The position numbers were made by a program, and so were the translations under genes. Of a stretch of 64,000 bases of DNA, positions 9,884 through 19,589 are shown piece by piece. The notes under the pieces were generated by a model. The model made no database searches and had not been told where the DNA came from. It worked only from the letters and a program-made list of their open reading frames with translations. The stretch spans positions 62,001 to 126,000 of the forward strand of contig DATGTE010000003.1 of NCBI GenBank assembly GCA_035301985.1, read 5' to 3'. Source of the stretch: DASUXY01 sp035301985 (GTDB taxonomy: Bacteria; Bacillota; Bacilli; Bacillales; Amphibacillaceae). The stretch's first letter is position 1, and each line of letters starts with the position of its first letter.

Positions 9884-10708
9884 ATGCCAGAACTACCTGA
9901 GGTAGAAACAATTCGACAGACATTACAGCAATTGATACGTAATCGCACAATTGAACATGTCCAAGTACATTGGTCAAATATCATTAAAGCACCTGATGAC
10001 GCTGAGCAGTTTAAGCATTTGTTAGTTGGACAAACGATTCGTAATATTGGCCGCAGAGGAAAGTTCCTATTATTTGAACTGGATGATTACACACTCGTTT
10101 CCCATTTACGAATGGAAGGAAAGTATAGTGTTCATTCGCAAGATGATCCGCTGAAAAAACATACCCATATCATCTTTTCGTTTACAAACGGCGAAGAACT
10201 TCGCTATAATGACGTTCGAAAATTTGGGACGATGCACCTGTTTCATAAAGGAGACGAACGGTCAAATAAACCGTTGAATCAACTTGGTCCGGAGCCTTTT
10301 GACGAAACGTTTACATTTACGTATTTTTATGAAAAACTGCAACGGACAAGCCGTGCGATTAAAGTAGCTTTACTCGATCAATCGATTGTTTCTGGACTCG
10401 GAAATATTTATGTGGATGAAACATTGTTTAAAGCGAACGTTCACCCATTAAAACGAGCCAATGATTTGACAGAGCAGGAAGTGAAAACGATTCAAGAAAA
10501 AGCCACTTCTACACTGCGTGCTGCAGTTGAAAAGGGTGGGACAACGATTCGTTCATACGTCAATGGACAAGGGGAAATGGGGATGTTTCAACAAGATTTG
10601 TTCGTGTATGGAAAAGAAAATGAACCTTGTAAAACATGTCATCGTCCAATTGTAAAAATCAAAGTAGGTGGACGCGGAACACATCTATGTACAATCTGCC
10701 AAAAATAG
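9884..10708 (+). CDS. mutM: Formamidopyrimidine-DNA glycosylase
   Basis: Removes 8-oxoguanine and formamidopyrimidines and nicks the abasic site. The 274-residue protein begins MPELPEVE, giving the catalytic N-terminal Pro and Glu3 after Met removal. A C-terminal zinc finger is seen as CKTCHRPI and CTIC, and the helix-two-turn-helix region contains LGNIYVDE. It starts 11 bases after polA with AAGGGGGA as ribosome site, so it is in the same operon; coupling a glycosylase with Pol I fits base-excision repair. Confidence 0.96.
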   Translation: MPELPEVETIRQTLQQLIRNRTIEHVQVHWSNIIKAPDDAEQFKHLLVGQTIRNIGRRGKFLLFELDDYTLVSHLRMEGKYSVHSQDDPLKKHTHIIFSFTNGEELRYNDVRKFGTMHLFHKGDERSNKPLNQLGPEPFDETFTFTYFYEKLQRTSRAIKVALLDQSIVSGLGNIYVDETLFKANVHPLKRANDLTEQEVKTIQEKATSTLRAAVEKGGTTIRSYVNGQGEMGMFQQDLFVYGKENEPCKTCHRPIVKIKVGGRGTHLCTICQK

Positions 10709-10720
10709 GAGGACATGTAT

Positions 10721-11320
10721 ATGACATTAATTATTGGTTTGACCGGGAGCATCGCGAGTGGGAAGAGCACGGTATCCCTAATGTTTGATGATTTTAATAT
10801 TCCGGTCATCGATGCAGATAAAATTGCAAGAGAAGTCGTTGAACCTGGAGAAAGAGCTTACCAAGATATTGTCGATCATTTCGGAAAAGAAATCTTACGT
10901 AGTGATATGACATTAGATCGTGAAAAACTCGGTGAAATTGTCTTTTCAGATGAACAGCAACGTAAAGTGTTAAATGGAATTGTTCATCCCGCAATTCGCA
11001 AGGAAATGTTACAGAGACGGGACACATATGTGGAACAAGGTGAAAAGTGTGTTGTGCTAGATATCCCCTTGTTATATGAAAGTAACTTGACGCATTATGT
11101 CGATCAAACGATCGTCGTTTATGTAGATCCATCTGTTCAATTGAAACGCCTCATGAAACGTGATGGATATACAGAAGCAGAAGCCCAACAACGGATTGAC
11201 TCACAGATGTCTATACGCGAAAAAGCGCAGCTAGCAGATGCAGTGATTGATAATAATGGTACAAAATATGAATCGTATCAACAATTACAGACGTTATTAA
11301 AAAAGTGGAATGTTATTTAA
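10721..11320 (+). CDS. coaE: Dephospho-CoA kinase
   Basis: Last step of coenzyme A synthesis: phosphorylates the 3'-hydroxyl of dephospho-CoA. 199 residues with the P-loop GLTGSIASGKST near the N-terminus, the DADKIAREV motif and a lid region YTEAEAQQRI. ATG 10721 is preferred because AGGAGG lies eight bases upstream; ATG 10715 would be only two bases from it. It follows mutM by a few bases. The ytaF gene found between mutM and coaE in B. subtilis is absent here. Confidence 0.95.
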   Translation: MTLIIGLTGSIASGKSTVSLMFDDFNIPVIDADKIAREVVEPGERAYQDIVDHFGKEILRSDMTLDREKLGEIVFSDEQQRKVLNGIVHPAIRKEMLQRRDTYVEQGEKCVVLDIPLLYESNLTHYVDQTIVVYVDPSVQLKRLMKRDGYTEAEAQQRIDSQMSIREKAQLADAVIDNNGTKYESYQQLQTLLKKWNVI

Positions 11321-11519
11321 TTGCCATTTAGAGGAAAAGATTTAGCGTTATGTAAAGAGAATCCGATCAACAAAGATGTGATTTTCTTTTGAGTTTAGGA
11401 GATAAGATTCATAAACGAGAACAAAGAGTTGTGGCGGATGTAGCATTTGTTATGCTCCTTTTCATCCGTAATCTTACGAAATTATGAACTCTAAAATAAA
11501 AGTACATTTTGTGCATTAT

Positions 11520-11563
11520 TATGCTATACTATTAATGGTTATAAAGATAATAAGTATAGCATA
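11520..11563 (+). promoter_or_regulatory. Inverted pair of CcpN-type operators on the gapB promoter
   Basis: TATGCTATACT (11520-11530) and its exact inverted copy AGTATAGCATA (11553-11563) bracket a 22-base spacer. Each half fits the CcpN operator consensus TRTGHYATAYW as I recall it from B. subtilis work. The first copy contains the likely -10 hexamer TATACT (11525-11530). CcpN represses gapB during glycolysis, so this is a coherent regulatory site. A weak -35 candidate is TACATT at 11503-11508. Confidence 0.7.
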
Positions 11564-11579
11564 TATAGGAGGCCGACAG

Positions 11580-12587
11580 ATGAATAAAACCCGTATTGCC
11601 ATTAACGGATTTGGAAGAATTGGACGAATGGTCTTTCGTCAAGCGATAAATGATGATCAGTTAGAGGTTGTTGCAATTAATGCGAGTTATCCGTCAGAAA
11701 CTTTAGCACATCTTGTCAAATATGATAGTGTTCATGGGTCTTTTGACGGTGATGTAAAAGCTCTAGACGATGGACTAGAAGTCGACGGAAAAAAAGTATT
11801 GCTCTTTAGTTCTCGTGAACCCGAAAAATTACCGTGGAAAGAAAATAATATCGATATCGTAATTGAAGCAACAGGTGCTTTTCGAACAAAAGAAGGTGCT
11901 GGATTGCACATAAAAGCTGGTGCAAAAAAAGTTGTGATTACGGCTCCAGGTAAAGAAGTTGATCGGACGATTGTCATGGGTGTGAATGAAGATACGTATG
12001 TTCCAGAAAGCGATGATGTAATATCAAACGCGTCGTGCACAACAAACTGCTTAGCGCCTGTTGTAAAAGTACTCGATGACCATTTTACGATTGAAAATGG
12101 CTTGATGACAACGGTACACGCATTTACAAACGATCAAAAAAACTTGGATAATCCGCATAAAGACTTGCGTAGAGCTCGTGGATGTACCCAATCGATTATT
12201 CCGACTTCAACAGGAGCAGCGAAAGCACTTGGCATCGTACTTCCCCACCTTGAAGGGAAATTACACGGTATGGCACTTCGAGTACCTACTCCGAATGTTT
12301 CATTAGTCGACTTAGTCGTTGATGTTGAAAAAGCGGTTACTGTAGATGAAGTAAACGATGTATTTAAAAATGCAGAGGCTGGTGATATGAAAGGGATTAT
12401 CCAGTATAGTAATGAACCACTCGTTTCGATTGATTTTACCACAACAGAAAACTCAGCGATTATTGATGGACTCTCAACGATGGTGATGGACGATCATAAA
12501 ATTAAAGTCCTCGCTTGGTACGATAATGAATGGGGTTATTCTGCACGCGTCGTTGATTTGACAAAATACGTAGGTCAACAACTATAA
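11580..12587 (+). CDS. gapB: Glyceraldehyde-3-phosphate dehydrogenase, gluconeogenic (GapB)
   Basis: Reversible oxidation of glyceraldehyde-3-phosphate; GapB enzymes work in the gluconeogenic direction and favour NADP(H). 335 residues, catalytic Cys153 in SNASCTTNC, Rossmann motif INGFGRIGR. At the cofactor-selecting position the aspartate of glycolytic GapA is replaced (INASYPSE, residues 33-40), consistent with NADP use. ATG 11580 follows ATAGGAGG; the longer reading from 11484 starts inside the promoter and is rejected. Neighbourhood (downstream of coaE, before nrdR) and the CcpN-like sites support GapB rather than GapA. Confidence 0.93.
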   Translation: MNKTRIAINGFGRIGRMVFRQAINDDQLEVVAINASYPSETLAHLVKYDSVHGSFDGDVKALDDGLEVDGKKVLLFSSREPEKLPWKENNIDIVIEATGAFRTKEGAGLHIKAGAKKVVITAPGKEVDRTIVMGVNEDTYVPESDDVISNASCTTNCLAPVVKVLDDHFTIENGLMTTVHAFTNDQKNLDNPHKDLRRARGCTQSIIPTSTGAAKALGIVLPHLEGKLHGMALRVPTPNVSLVDLVVDVEKAVTVDEVNDVFKNAEAGDMKGIIQYSNEPLVSIDFTTTENSAIIDGLSTMVMDDHKIKVLAWYDNEWGYSARVVDLTKYVGQQL

Positions 12588-12630
12588 ACAGACGTGATGA
12601 ATGATTGTGAATAAATATTAAGATAGAAAT

Positions 12631-12683
12631 AAACAGGATTGGACGTTCTATAGTTGCAAGAATGTTCAATCCTGTTTGTTTCC
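12631..12683 (+). terminator. Hairpin after gapB
   Basis: Long inverted repeat AAACAGGATTG.../...CAATCCTGTTT with a short T-containing tail (GTTTCC). Likely terminator, though the T-run is weak. Confidence 0.6.
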
Positions 12684-13063
12684 GTCAAATTATATAGCGA
12701 GAACCACTTTTTAAGAGGCGACACGTCTTAATCGAATAGCGTGTAAGACGAAAAAGCGGTATCCAATGACGTTTCTATGCGAAGTGCTGATGACTAGAAT
12801 CGTTCGAACTAAAGCTTATTGCCAAAAGTACCGTACACAATAAGAAGTTTCAATTTATTAGTCGATTTTAAAAAAACATGTTAAAATATATAGACATCAT
12901 TATTTATCATATAGACCGTTCGTTTCTTAATTGAAGTATAATTTAACGATACACTTTAATATTGTGAAACAATTCGGAAATGGTATGGTGAATGAATTCC
13001 TTTCATCGTTTATGGATCGGCCATACATGTATATATAAGCACAGAGAAATTGGGGTTATCAAC
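12684..13063 (+). other. Gene-free interval before nrdR
   Basis: About 380 bases without a convincing gene. In B. subtilis a SAM decarboxylase gene (speD) lies here; no trace of it is visible. A TATAAT at 12937-12942 with a poor -35 could serve nrdR-dnaB-dnaI. Confidence 0.5.
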
Positions 13064-13537
13064 ATGAAATGTTCAAATTGCCACTATAAAAGTACAAGAG
13101 TCTTGGACTCACGGCCCATAGAAGATGGTTGCTCGATTCGTAGAAGACGCGAGTGTGAGAAATGTGGATTTCGGTTTACGACGTTCGAGCGTGTTGAGGA
13201 AATACCACTCATCGTTGTCAAAAAAGATGGGGCTAGGCAGGAGTATAGTCGAGAAAAACTGATCCGTGGGCTCATTAAAGCTTGTGAAAAACGTCCTGTA
13301 TCTATTGAAACAATCGAAAATATTGCGATTGAGGTTGAGCGAGAAATTCGCAACACAGGTGTTTCGGAAATTGATAGTAAAGAGATCGGTGAATTAGTCA
13401 TGAAACGTCTTTCTGATGTGGATGAAGTTGCTTATGTCCGCTTTGCTTCAGTCTATCGACAGTTTAAAGATTTAAGTGTATTTATGGAGGAGCTAAAAGA
13501 GTTAATTGATTCGGAAGATCAAAAAAAAGATTCCTGA
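13064..13537 (+). CDS. nrdR: Transcriptional repressor NrdR
   Basis: Zinc-ribbon/ATP-cone repressor of ribonucleotide reductase genes, 157 residues. The zinc ribbon is formed by MKCSNC and CEKCGFRF; the ATP-cone domain follows (about 49-139, starting near VVKKDGARQEYSREKL). ATG 13064 gives the standard N-terminus MKCSNC; the ORF continues upstream to 12992 but that extension is unlike the family. It precedes dnaB, as in B. subtilis. Confidence 0.95.
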   Translation: MKCSNCHYKSTRVLDSRPIEDGCSIRRRRECEKCGFRFTTFERVEEIPLIVVKKDGARQEYSREKLIRGLIKACEKRPVSIETIENIAIEVEREIRNTGVSEIDSKEIGELVMKRLSDVDEVAYVRFASVYRQFKDLSVFMEELKELIDSEDQKKDS

Positions 13538-13622
13538 TGAGCCAATAACCGCGGCTCTTTTTGTTTATCACAATCAGAGGGAATTGAGTCTCGAGTTTAT
13601 ATCGCAAGAAAGGGATATGCAG

Positions 13623-14969
13623 ATGAATCATATCGGGAAAATTTTACCTGTTGATGGATATTATGTATCGTTTTATGGTAGTTTACCAGTAGATTATGCT
13701 CAGTCATTGACACACTTATACCAACCTTTAATAGGTATAGAGGCAACGATTTTGTATCAAACTTTGCTCCATGAAATCGAATTACAAGAAGAGCAATTTC
13801 AAACCCATCATACGTTAATGAACTATTTAAATATAGCTTTAGACGAAATCTATGAGGCACGTTTAAAGCTAGAGGGCATTGGATTATTGAGGACATATGA
13901 GCAAACAGAGCCGACGAAAAGCTATGTATATGAATTAATCGGCCCTTTCTCACCGAGAGCTTTTTTCCAAGATGCGATGTTATCACAACTGTTATATCAT
14001 CACATCGGTGAGTTGAAATACAACCATTTAAAATCGCACTATACTTCACATGTGAAGTACGAAAATGATCAAAATGTGACAGCTTCATTTAATGATGTGT
14101 TTCGAACATTTAAACCATCTATTGAACATTTACAAACGATTAAAAACATCCCAGATGAGCGTGGCCCTACCATAGATGCAATCGACTTTGACTGGTTGGA
14201 GAAGATGCTAACGAAACAGATGATTCCAGCTAAGAAAGTGTTAACAAGAGATAATAAACGCGTGATTAAACAAATGAAAGTACTATATGAAATGACATTT
14301 TATGAGATAGAAAAAGCGCTCTTATGGGCGTTGACTGAAGAACATGTGTTGAGTATTGAGGAGTTCAAAGAAGCGTGTCACGATTTATTTAAAGCAAAAC
14401 ATGACGAACCCATTCAGTTGTCGATTAAACATGACAACGAGACAGAAAAAGTGAATGCGAAACAGCCAAAAACAAAAGAGGAACAATTGATTCGTGAGCT
14501 AGAAACGATCTCGCCACAGCAATTATTAGCTGACTTATCCAGTGGAAATCAAGCATCGGAACAAGATATGAAGGCCATCCGAGAAGTGATGACTTCACAA
14601 GGGTTACCAGTACCTGTAATGAATGTTCTCATCCATTACGTATTATTGCAATCAAATATGAAGTTATCGAAACCTTATTTAGAAAAAATTGCGAGTCACT
14701 GGTCACGTGCACAGTTAAAAACGGCTAAAGAAGCGATGGAGTTTGCTAAAAAAGAGAAAAACCGCTTTCGTAAAGCGACTGCCAATGGTACGAAACGAAC
14801 GTATAAAAACAATCGACAACAATCCACTGATATCGTACCCGATTGGTTTAAAAATCGTAATAAACAAAAGGCGTCAAGTAAACCATTAGATGGACAGGCG
14901 ATTGATATCGAAAAAGAAAAAGAGGAAATGAAAGCTTTTATTAACAAGTATGCAAGTCATAAAAAATAG
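13623..14969 (+). CDS. dnaB: Replication initiation and membrane attachment protein DnaB
   Basis: Firmicute DnaB (not the helicase): with DnaD and DnaI it loads the replicative helicase at oriC and stalled forks. 448 residues, with the N-terminal DDBH1-type domain (SLPVDYAQSLTHLYQPLIG) and a C-terminal region with the lysine-rich DDBH2/YxxxIxxxW-like segment (PYLEKIASHWSRAQLKTAKEA). ATG 13623 (MNHIGKILPVDGYY) is chosen because AAAGGG is eight bases upstream; the ATG at 13617 is too close to it. dnaI begins 22 bases after the stop, so the two are co-expressed. Confidence 0.93.
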   Translation: MNHIGKILPVDGYYVSFYGSLPVDYAQSLTHLYQPLIGIEATILYQTLLHEIELQEEQFQTHHTLMNYLNIALDEIYEARLKLEGIGLLRTYEQTEPTKSYVYELIGPFSPRAFFQDAMLSQLLYHHIGELKYNHLKSHYTSHVKYENDQNVTASFNDVFRTFKPSIEHLQTIKNIPDERGPTIDAIDFDWLEKMLTKQMIPAKKVLTRDNKRVIKQMKVLYEMTFYEIEKALLWALTEEHVLSIEEFKEACHDLFKAKHDEPIQLSIKHDNETEKVNAKQPKTKEEQLIRELETISPQQLLADLSSGNQASEQDMKAIREVMTSQGLPVPVMNVLIHYVLLQSNMKLSKPYLEKIASHWSRAQLKTAKEAMEFAKKEKNRFRKATANGTKRTYKNNRQQSTDIVPDWFKNRNKQKASSKPLDGQAIDIEKEKEEMKAFINKYASHKK

Positions 14970-14991
14970 GCATTTCCAAGGGTGAGTGTGT

Positions 14992-15918
14992 ATGAAACCA
15001 GTCCAATCAACTCTAAAGAAATGGATGCAAACAAATGAAAGTTTTAAAGAAAATTACGAAAAAATTAAACAGGAAGTTTTAAATGACCCTGAAATCAAGC
15101 AATTTTTGCTCATTCATCCAGAACTGACGGACCGAGCAATTGATAAAGGTTTAATGAAATTGTACGAATATAAATCACAATCTAAGCAATGTACAAAATG
15201 TACAGACTTAAAGTCTTGCCCTAATATGTTAAAAGGTTACTCTCCTAAATTGTATGTTCAGCAACAGGAAATTTATTTATCTTATGAAAAGTGTCATACG
15301 CGACAAATGTATGAAAAGTCACGAGAGCAACAAAAGCTCATACAAAGTTTGTATATGCCGAAAGAAATATTAGAAGCTACGCTCAGTGATATTGACATGG
15401 ATCCGAAGCGAGGCCCAGCTATAAAAGAAATCAACAAGTTTTTGCAACAAATAAAAGAAGGTATTCCTCAGAAAGGGATTTACTTTTATGGCCCATTCGG
15501 AGTAGGGAAAACATATTTTCTCGGAGTGATTGCCAATGCATTAAAACGATTTAACATCTCATCCATGCTTATCTACATGCCAGAATTTGTTCGAGAAATC
15601 AAATCATCGCTTCGAGACGATTCCGTGGATGAGAAAATGAACTTCTTTAAGCAAGCCGATGTCTTGATGTTAGACGACATCGGAGCCGAGATGCAATCAG
15701 CGTGGTTTCGAGATGAAATTCTTGGGTCGATCTTACAGTACCGTATGATGGAACGACTTCCAGTTTTCTTCACTTCGAATTATAGTTTGGAACAATTAGA
15801 AAGTTTGCTTGCCACCACACGAGATGGCATTGAAAGAGTGAAGGCGGGTCGAATTATCGAACGTATTAAACAAGTGAGTAAAGAAGTGTTAGTAGATGGT
15901 TACAATCGCCGAGAATGA
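14992..15918 (+). CDS. dnaI: Primosomal helicase loader DnaI
   Basis: AAA+ ATPase that loads the replicative helicase. 308 residues. A zinc-binding N-terminal domain is seen (Cys67, Cys70, Cys76, Cys101, His102), then Walker A GPFGVGKT (167-174) and Walker B VLMLDDIGAE, and the arginine-containing sensor region near RVKAGRIIERIK. ATG 14992 has AAGGGTGA upstream; a GTG at 14986 is in frame but too close to that site. Follows dnaB directly. Confidence 0.95.
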   Translation: MKPVQSTLKKWMQTNESFKENYEKIKQEVLNDPEIKQFLLIHPELTDRAIDKGLMKLYEYKSQSKQCTKCTDLKSCPNMLKGYSPKLYVQQQEIYLSYEKCHTRQMYEKSREQQKLIQSLYMPKEILEATLSDIDMDPKRGPAIKEINKFLQQIKEGIPQKGIYFYGPFGVGKTYFLGVIANALKRFNISSMLIYMPEFVREIKSSLRDDSVDEKMNFFKQADVLMLDDIGAEMQSAWFRDEILGSILQYRMMERLPVFFTSNYSLEQLESLLATTRDGIERVKAGRIIERIKQVSKEVLVDGYNRRE

Positions 15919-15940
15919 TACCGAAATAATCGAATAGCTA

Positions 15941-15975
15941 AGCCGTCAAACGCAACATGGCGTTGGTGGCTTTTT
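15941..15975 (+). terminator. Intrinsic terminator after dnaI
   Basis: Imperfect stem AGCCGTCAAACGC/GCGTTGGTGGCT followed by TTTTT. Confidence 0.7.
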
Positions 15976-16093
15976 GTCTGTACACGACTTTTCTCTTAAA
16001 ACCCCTATCCAAACCGTTTTTATTGAACAGACATTTTTTAAGATTGTTGTCCATATAATGTAACAGTTTGGTTTTGAATAAGGGTGATGCTGT

Positions 16094-16948
16094 TTGCTGG
16101 AAATTTATTTTGAATCGAACGAAGAAGTTATTCGCTTTTGTGATGGTTTATTTCGTGATCAAAAACAGCTTGATCTACATTGGAAAACTGACGCCAAGTG
16201 GGGAAACCACCTACAATTCAACCATCAACTGCTAAATAATGATATGTATGAAGCAGTTGCTAGATCTATGGTTGATGTATTTGTTGAACATCGACTGACA
16301 AAAATGATTAAAGGAGTGGTGGAAAAAACGTATTATTATACGAATAAAGAAGAAATTGAACGTATATTAGATTTGACGCACTGGATTATTTCAAGTGAAG
16401 AAGATCAACGAACTCCTTCTCGAAGTAAAGAGAAGCAGAATCCACTACAATTACTAATGTCTTTATTTTTAGATCATGTAAAGGATACGAACGTAATTCA
16501 TTTCGACTCGATTGTTAATTTTCGATTGAACGTATTTAAAGATCAATTGATCCATTACGTAGGGTTAGCGATCGATGAATTTAAACGAGAGGAAGATCAT
16601 CAATCGTTTATTAATATGCTTCGTGAATATATTTCCAGAAAAGAAGCAGCTTATGAAATGATTCATATTTTGCAAGGTGAGAACTTTTCTTTTTTCGCAG
16701 CGGATGGTCATCAGTTTAGTCATCGTGAATTACGAACCATTATGCAAAAAGAACCGTTATATATCGTAGGTCTTGACGGGGAAGAATACAACTTGGCCCC
16801 ATTGATTGCAATGGCACCCGAAAAGATAAAAATCTATGGAGATCATCCATCGGAGCCGAAAACATTGACGGTGATCAATGTTTTTCAAGAAAAAGTTGAC
16901 TTTGAACCGATTAAAAATTTTCCGTACACTTTTTCTTTGAATCATTAA
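16094..16948 (+). CDS. ytxC: YtxC-type putative sporulation protein
   Basis: 284 residues, soluble, no membrane segment. Sequence and position between dnaI and thrS match the YtxC family, found in endospore formers; molecular function is unknown. The start is TTG at 16094, supported by AAGGGTGATG a few bases upstream; no ATG in frame is better placed. The ytxB gene that separates dnaI and ytxC in B. subtilis is missing here, although a TVP38-type membrane gene sits at 21,296. Confidence 0.8.
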   Translation: MLEIYFESNEEVIRFCDGLFRDQKQLDLHWKTDAKWGNHLQFNHQLLNNDMYEAVARSMVDVFVEHRLTKMIKGVVEKTYYYTNKEEIERILDLTHWIISSEEDQRTPSRSKEKQNPLQLLMSLFLDHVKDTNVIHFDSIVNFRLNVFKDQLIHYVGLAIDEFKREEDHQSFINMLREYISRKEAAYEMIHILQGENFSFFAADGHQFSHRELRTIMQKEPLYIVGLDGEEYNLAPLIAMAPEKIKIYGDHPSEPKTLTVINVFQEKVDFEPIKNFPYTFSLNH

Positions 16949-16957
16949 GGACCTGAG

Positions 16958-16986
16958 TTGATTTTATGATTCATTCGAGTTATAAT
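16958..16986 (+). promoter_or_regulatory. Promoter of the thrS leader
   Basis: TTGATT (16958-16963), 17-base spacer, TATAAT (16981-16986). A transcript from here would carry the whole T-box leader. Confidence 0.65.
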
Positions 16987-16994
16987 CGGATTTA

Positions 16995-17290
16995 TATAAT
17001 TTGATTAAGATATAAGTAGCGATAAGGTCACGATTGTTTAGCGATTGTGTAGTTAAGAGAGGGAAGTCTGAGGCTGAAAACTTCCTCTACCAACTAAACG
17101 ATTACCCCCTTTGAACTCTAGTGCTGAAAAATAGTAAGTAGTAGCGTCTTATCAGCGTTAATGATTCGAGAATCCGAAAATATGCTTTCGCATGTTTTAG
17201 TATCGTAAAATGGGACTTTTCGGAAATAAGGGTGGAACCACGAAGAGAACGCTCGTCCCTTTGCAATGGCAAAGAGATGGGCTTTTTTTA
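16995..17290 (+). ncRNA. T-box leader of thrS
   Basis: The conserved T-box AAGGGTGGAACCACG is at 17228-17242, followed by a terminator hairpin (about 17249-17290) with the usual CGTCCCTTTGC...GCAAAGAGATGGGC arrangement and a T-run. The upstream part can form a long stem I. Uncharged tRNA-Thr is expected to pair with a specifier and the T-box to allow read-through into thrS. I could not fix the specifier codon by eye. Confidence 0.92.
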
Positions 17291-17473
17291 TTTCTATCTA
17301 ATAGACAAGCTTTTTCATTGGGAATGATCAACTGGAAAGGGCATACGCTTCGTGAACTTCGCGGGTGTATAGGTTTAGGTTGTTTATGATGTAACGGGAA
17401 CAAGTCCCCCGTCGCATTGAATAAGAGGAATCAATAAACATATTTTTCATGCAAAAATTGAGGAGTGATAATC

Positions 17474-19414
17474 ATGATGGACATTGTATTTCCAGATGGA
17501 AGAAGTGAATCGTTTCCAAAAGGAACAACGGGAGAAGAAATTGCCGCATCCATTTCACCAGGTCTAAAAAAACAAGCATTAGCGATCAAGTTAGACGGTG
17601 TTTTATTTGATTTGCGACGTGAACTAACGAGTGGTGGAAGCATCGAAATTGTCACCTATAAAAATAAAGAGGGAATTGACATCATGCGTCATTCCACTGC
17701 TCATTTAATGGCCCAAGCCATTAAGCGCTTATACAAAGATGCTCAGTTCGGAGTCGGCCCTGTCATTGAAGAAGGGTTCTACTATGATATCGATATGGAA
17801 CATTCGTTAACGCCAGAAGATTTAATAACGATTGAAAAGGAAATGCAACGGATCATTGATGAAAATCTAGAAATCGAACGGATCGAGGTCACTCGAGAGG
17901 AAGCACAAAAAATGTTTCGTGAAATCGGTGATGACCTTAAATTGGAATTAATCGATGATATTCCTGCGGATGAGCAGATTACAATTTATAAACAAGGTGA
18001 ATTTTTTGATCTTTGTCGGGGCGTGCACGTACCGTTTACAAGCAAAATTAAGAAATTTAAATTGTTAAGTGTCTCGGGAGCCTATTGGCGTGGAGATAGC
18101 AATAATAAGCAATTGCAACGAATTTATGGTACCGTATTTGAAAAGCAAGGTGAACTAGACGAATACTTACGCATATTAAAAGAACGAAAAGAACGCGATC
18201 ACCGCAAATTAGGGAAAGAGCTAGAGATTTTTACAGTTTCTCAAAAAGTGGGGCAAGGATTACCACTTTGGCTGCCAAAAGGGGCAACGATTCGTCGCAT
18301 CATCGAGCGTTATATCGTTGATCTTGAAGAACGGCTTGGCTATGATCACGTCTATACACCTGTTCTCGGTAGTGTTGATTTGTATAAAACGAGCGGTCAC
18401 TTCGATCACTATCACGATGATATGTTTCCAACAATGAAAATGGATAACGAAGAACTCGTATTACGTCCAATGAACTGTCCACATCATATGATGGTTTATA
18501 AAAATGAGTTATATAGTTATCGCAATTTACCCGTACGGATTGCAGAATTGGGTACAATGCACCGTTATGAAATGTCTGGCGCATTAGCTGGCTTGCAACG
18601 CGTGCGCGGTATGACGCTAAACGATGCACACATTTTCGTTCGTCCAGATCAAATGAAGGAAGAGTTTATTCGCGTTGTAAAACTGATCCAGCATGTCTAT
18701 AAAGATTTTGGAATAAAAGATTATTATTTCCGTCTGTCGTATCGGGATCCGGAAGATAAAGAGAAATATATTGATAATGATGAAATGTGGGAAAAAGCTC
18801 AAGCGATGTTAAAAGAAACGATGGAAGATATGGAACTGGATTATGTTGAAGAAGAAGGGGAAGCTGCTTTCTACGGACCGAAGCTCGACGTACAAGTAAA
18901 AACGGCTCTCGGTAAGGATGAGACATTATCAACCGTACAACTTGACTATCAAGTTGCGGAGAAATTTGATCTTACCTATATCGGCAAAGACGGAAAAGAA
19001 CATCGACCGATCGTCATTCACCGTGGGGTTGTTTCGACAATGGAGCGCTTCGTTGCCTTTTTACTCGAAGAATATAAAGGAGCATTTCCAACATGGTTAG
19101 CTCCTGTCCAAGTGCAAGTCATTCCGGTATCAGTACACGCACATCTTGATTATGCCAAGCGCGTACAAGACAAATTACGAATGGAAGGTATACGCGTCGA
19201 AGTAGATGAGCGAGATGAAAAAATTGGTTATAAAATTCGTGAAGCGCAAACGAAAAAAATTCCTTTCACATTAGTTGTCGGTGACCAAGAAATTTCGGAT
19301 GAAGCAGTAAATGTGAGAAGATATGGAGAGAAGAAATCTGAAACCATGCAAAATGATGACTTTTTACGCATGATTATCGAAGAAATCGAGCAAAAAACGC
19401 TGCGCAACCATTAA
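17474..19414 (+). CDS. thrS: Threonyl-tRNA synthetase
   Basis: Charges tRNA-Thr with threonine. About 646 residues with the usual order: TGS domain (about 1-62), editing domain with HSTAHLMAQA and CRGVHVP, class II catalytic core with motif 2-3 signatures and zinc ligands in MNCPHHM and VIHRG, and a C-terminal anticodon-binding domain from about residue 545. AGGAG at 17461-17465 is eight bases before ATG 17474; a second ATG follows at once (17477). Controlled by the T-box just upstream. Confidence 0.97.
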   Translation: MMDIVFPDGRSESFPKGTTGEEIAASISPGLKKQALAIKLDGVLFDLRRELTSGGSIEIVTYKNKEGIDIMRHSTAHLMAQAIKRLYKDAQFGVGPVIEEGFYYDIDMEHSLTPEDLITIEKEMQRIIDENLEIERIEVTREEAQKMFREIGDDLKLELIDDIPADEQITIYKQGEFFDLCRGVHVPFTSKIKKFKLLSVSGAYWRGDSNNKQLQRIYGTVFEKQGELDEYLRILKERKERDHRKLGKELEIFTVSQKVGQGLPLWLPKGATIRRIIERYIVDLEERLGYDHVYTPVLGSVDLYKTSGHFDHYHDDMFPTMKMDNEELVLRPMNCPHHMMVYKNELYSYRNLPVRIAELGTMHRYEMSGALAGLQRVRGMTLNDAHIFVRPDQMKEEFIRVVKLIQHVYKDFGIKDYYFRLSYRDPEDKEKYIDNDEMWEKAQAMLKETMEDMELDYVEEEGEAAFYGPKLDVQVKTALGKDETLSTVQLDYQVAEKFDLTYIGKDGKEHRPIVIHRGVVSTMERFVAFLLEEYKGAFPTWLAPVQVQVIPVSVHAHLDYAKRVQDKLRMEGIRVEVDERDEKIGYKIREAQTKKIPFTLVVGDQEISDEAVNVRRYGEKKSETMQNDDFLRMIIEEIEQKTLRNH

Positions 19415-19542
19415 TACGTTTACCCATCGCCTTGAAGAACACTTTTAGATTGCTTGATTTTATGCTATGATTATGAAAGGTTTCGCACATCCAACGTAGT
19501 TGCTTTTGCTGGCTCGAAGTTATTTATCGAATGGTGTACATG

Positions 19543-19571
19543 TTGACAAAAGGATAAAAACATGTTATTCT
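19543..19571 (+). promoter_or_regulatory. Promoter of the infC-rpmI-rplT leader
   Basis: TTGACA (19543-19548), 17-base spacer, TATTCT (19566-19571), about 20 bases before the structured leader. Confidence 0.7.
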
Positions 19572-19589
19572 GTAATAGTTGACAAAACT

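Noticed and set aside
11484..11579. N-terminal extension of GapB by 32 codons
   Set aside because: The extension covers the promoter and CcpN-like sites, and GapB proteins start at MNKTRIAINGFG.
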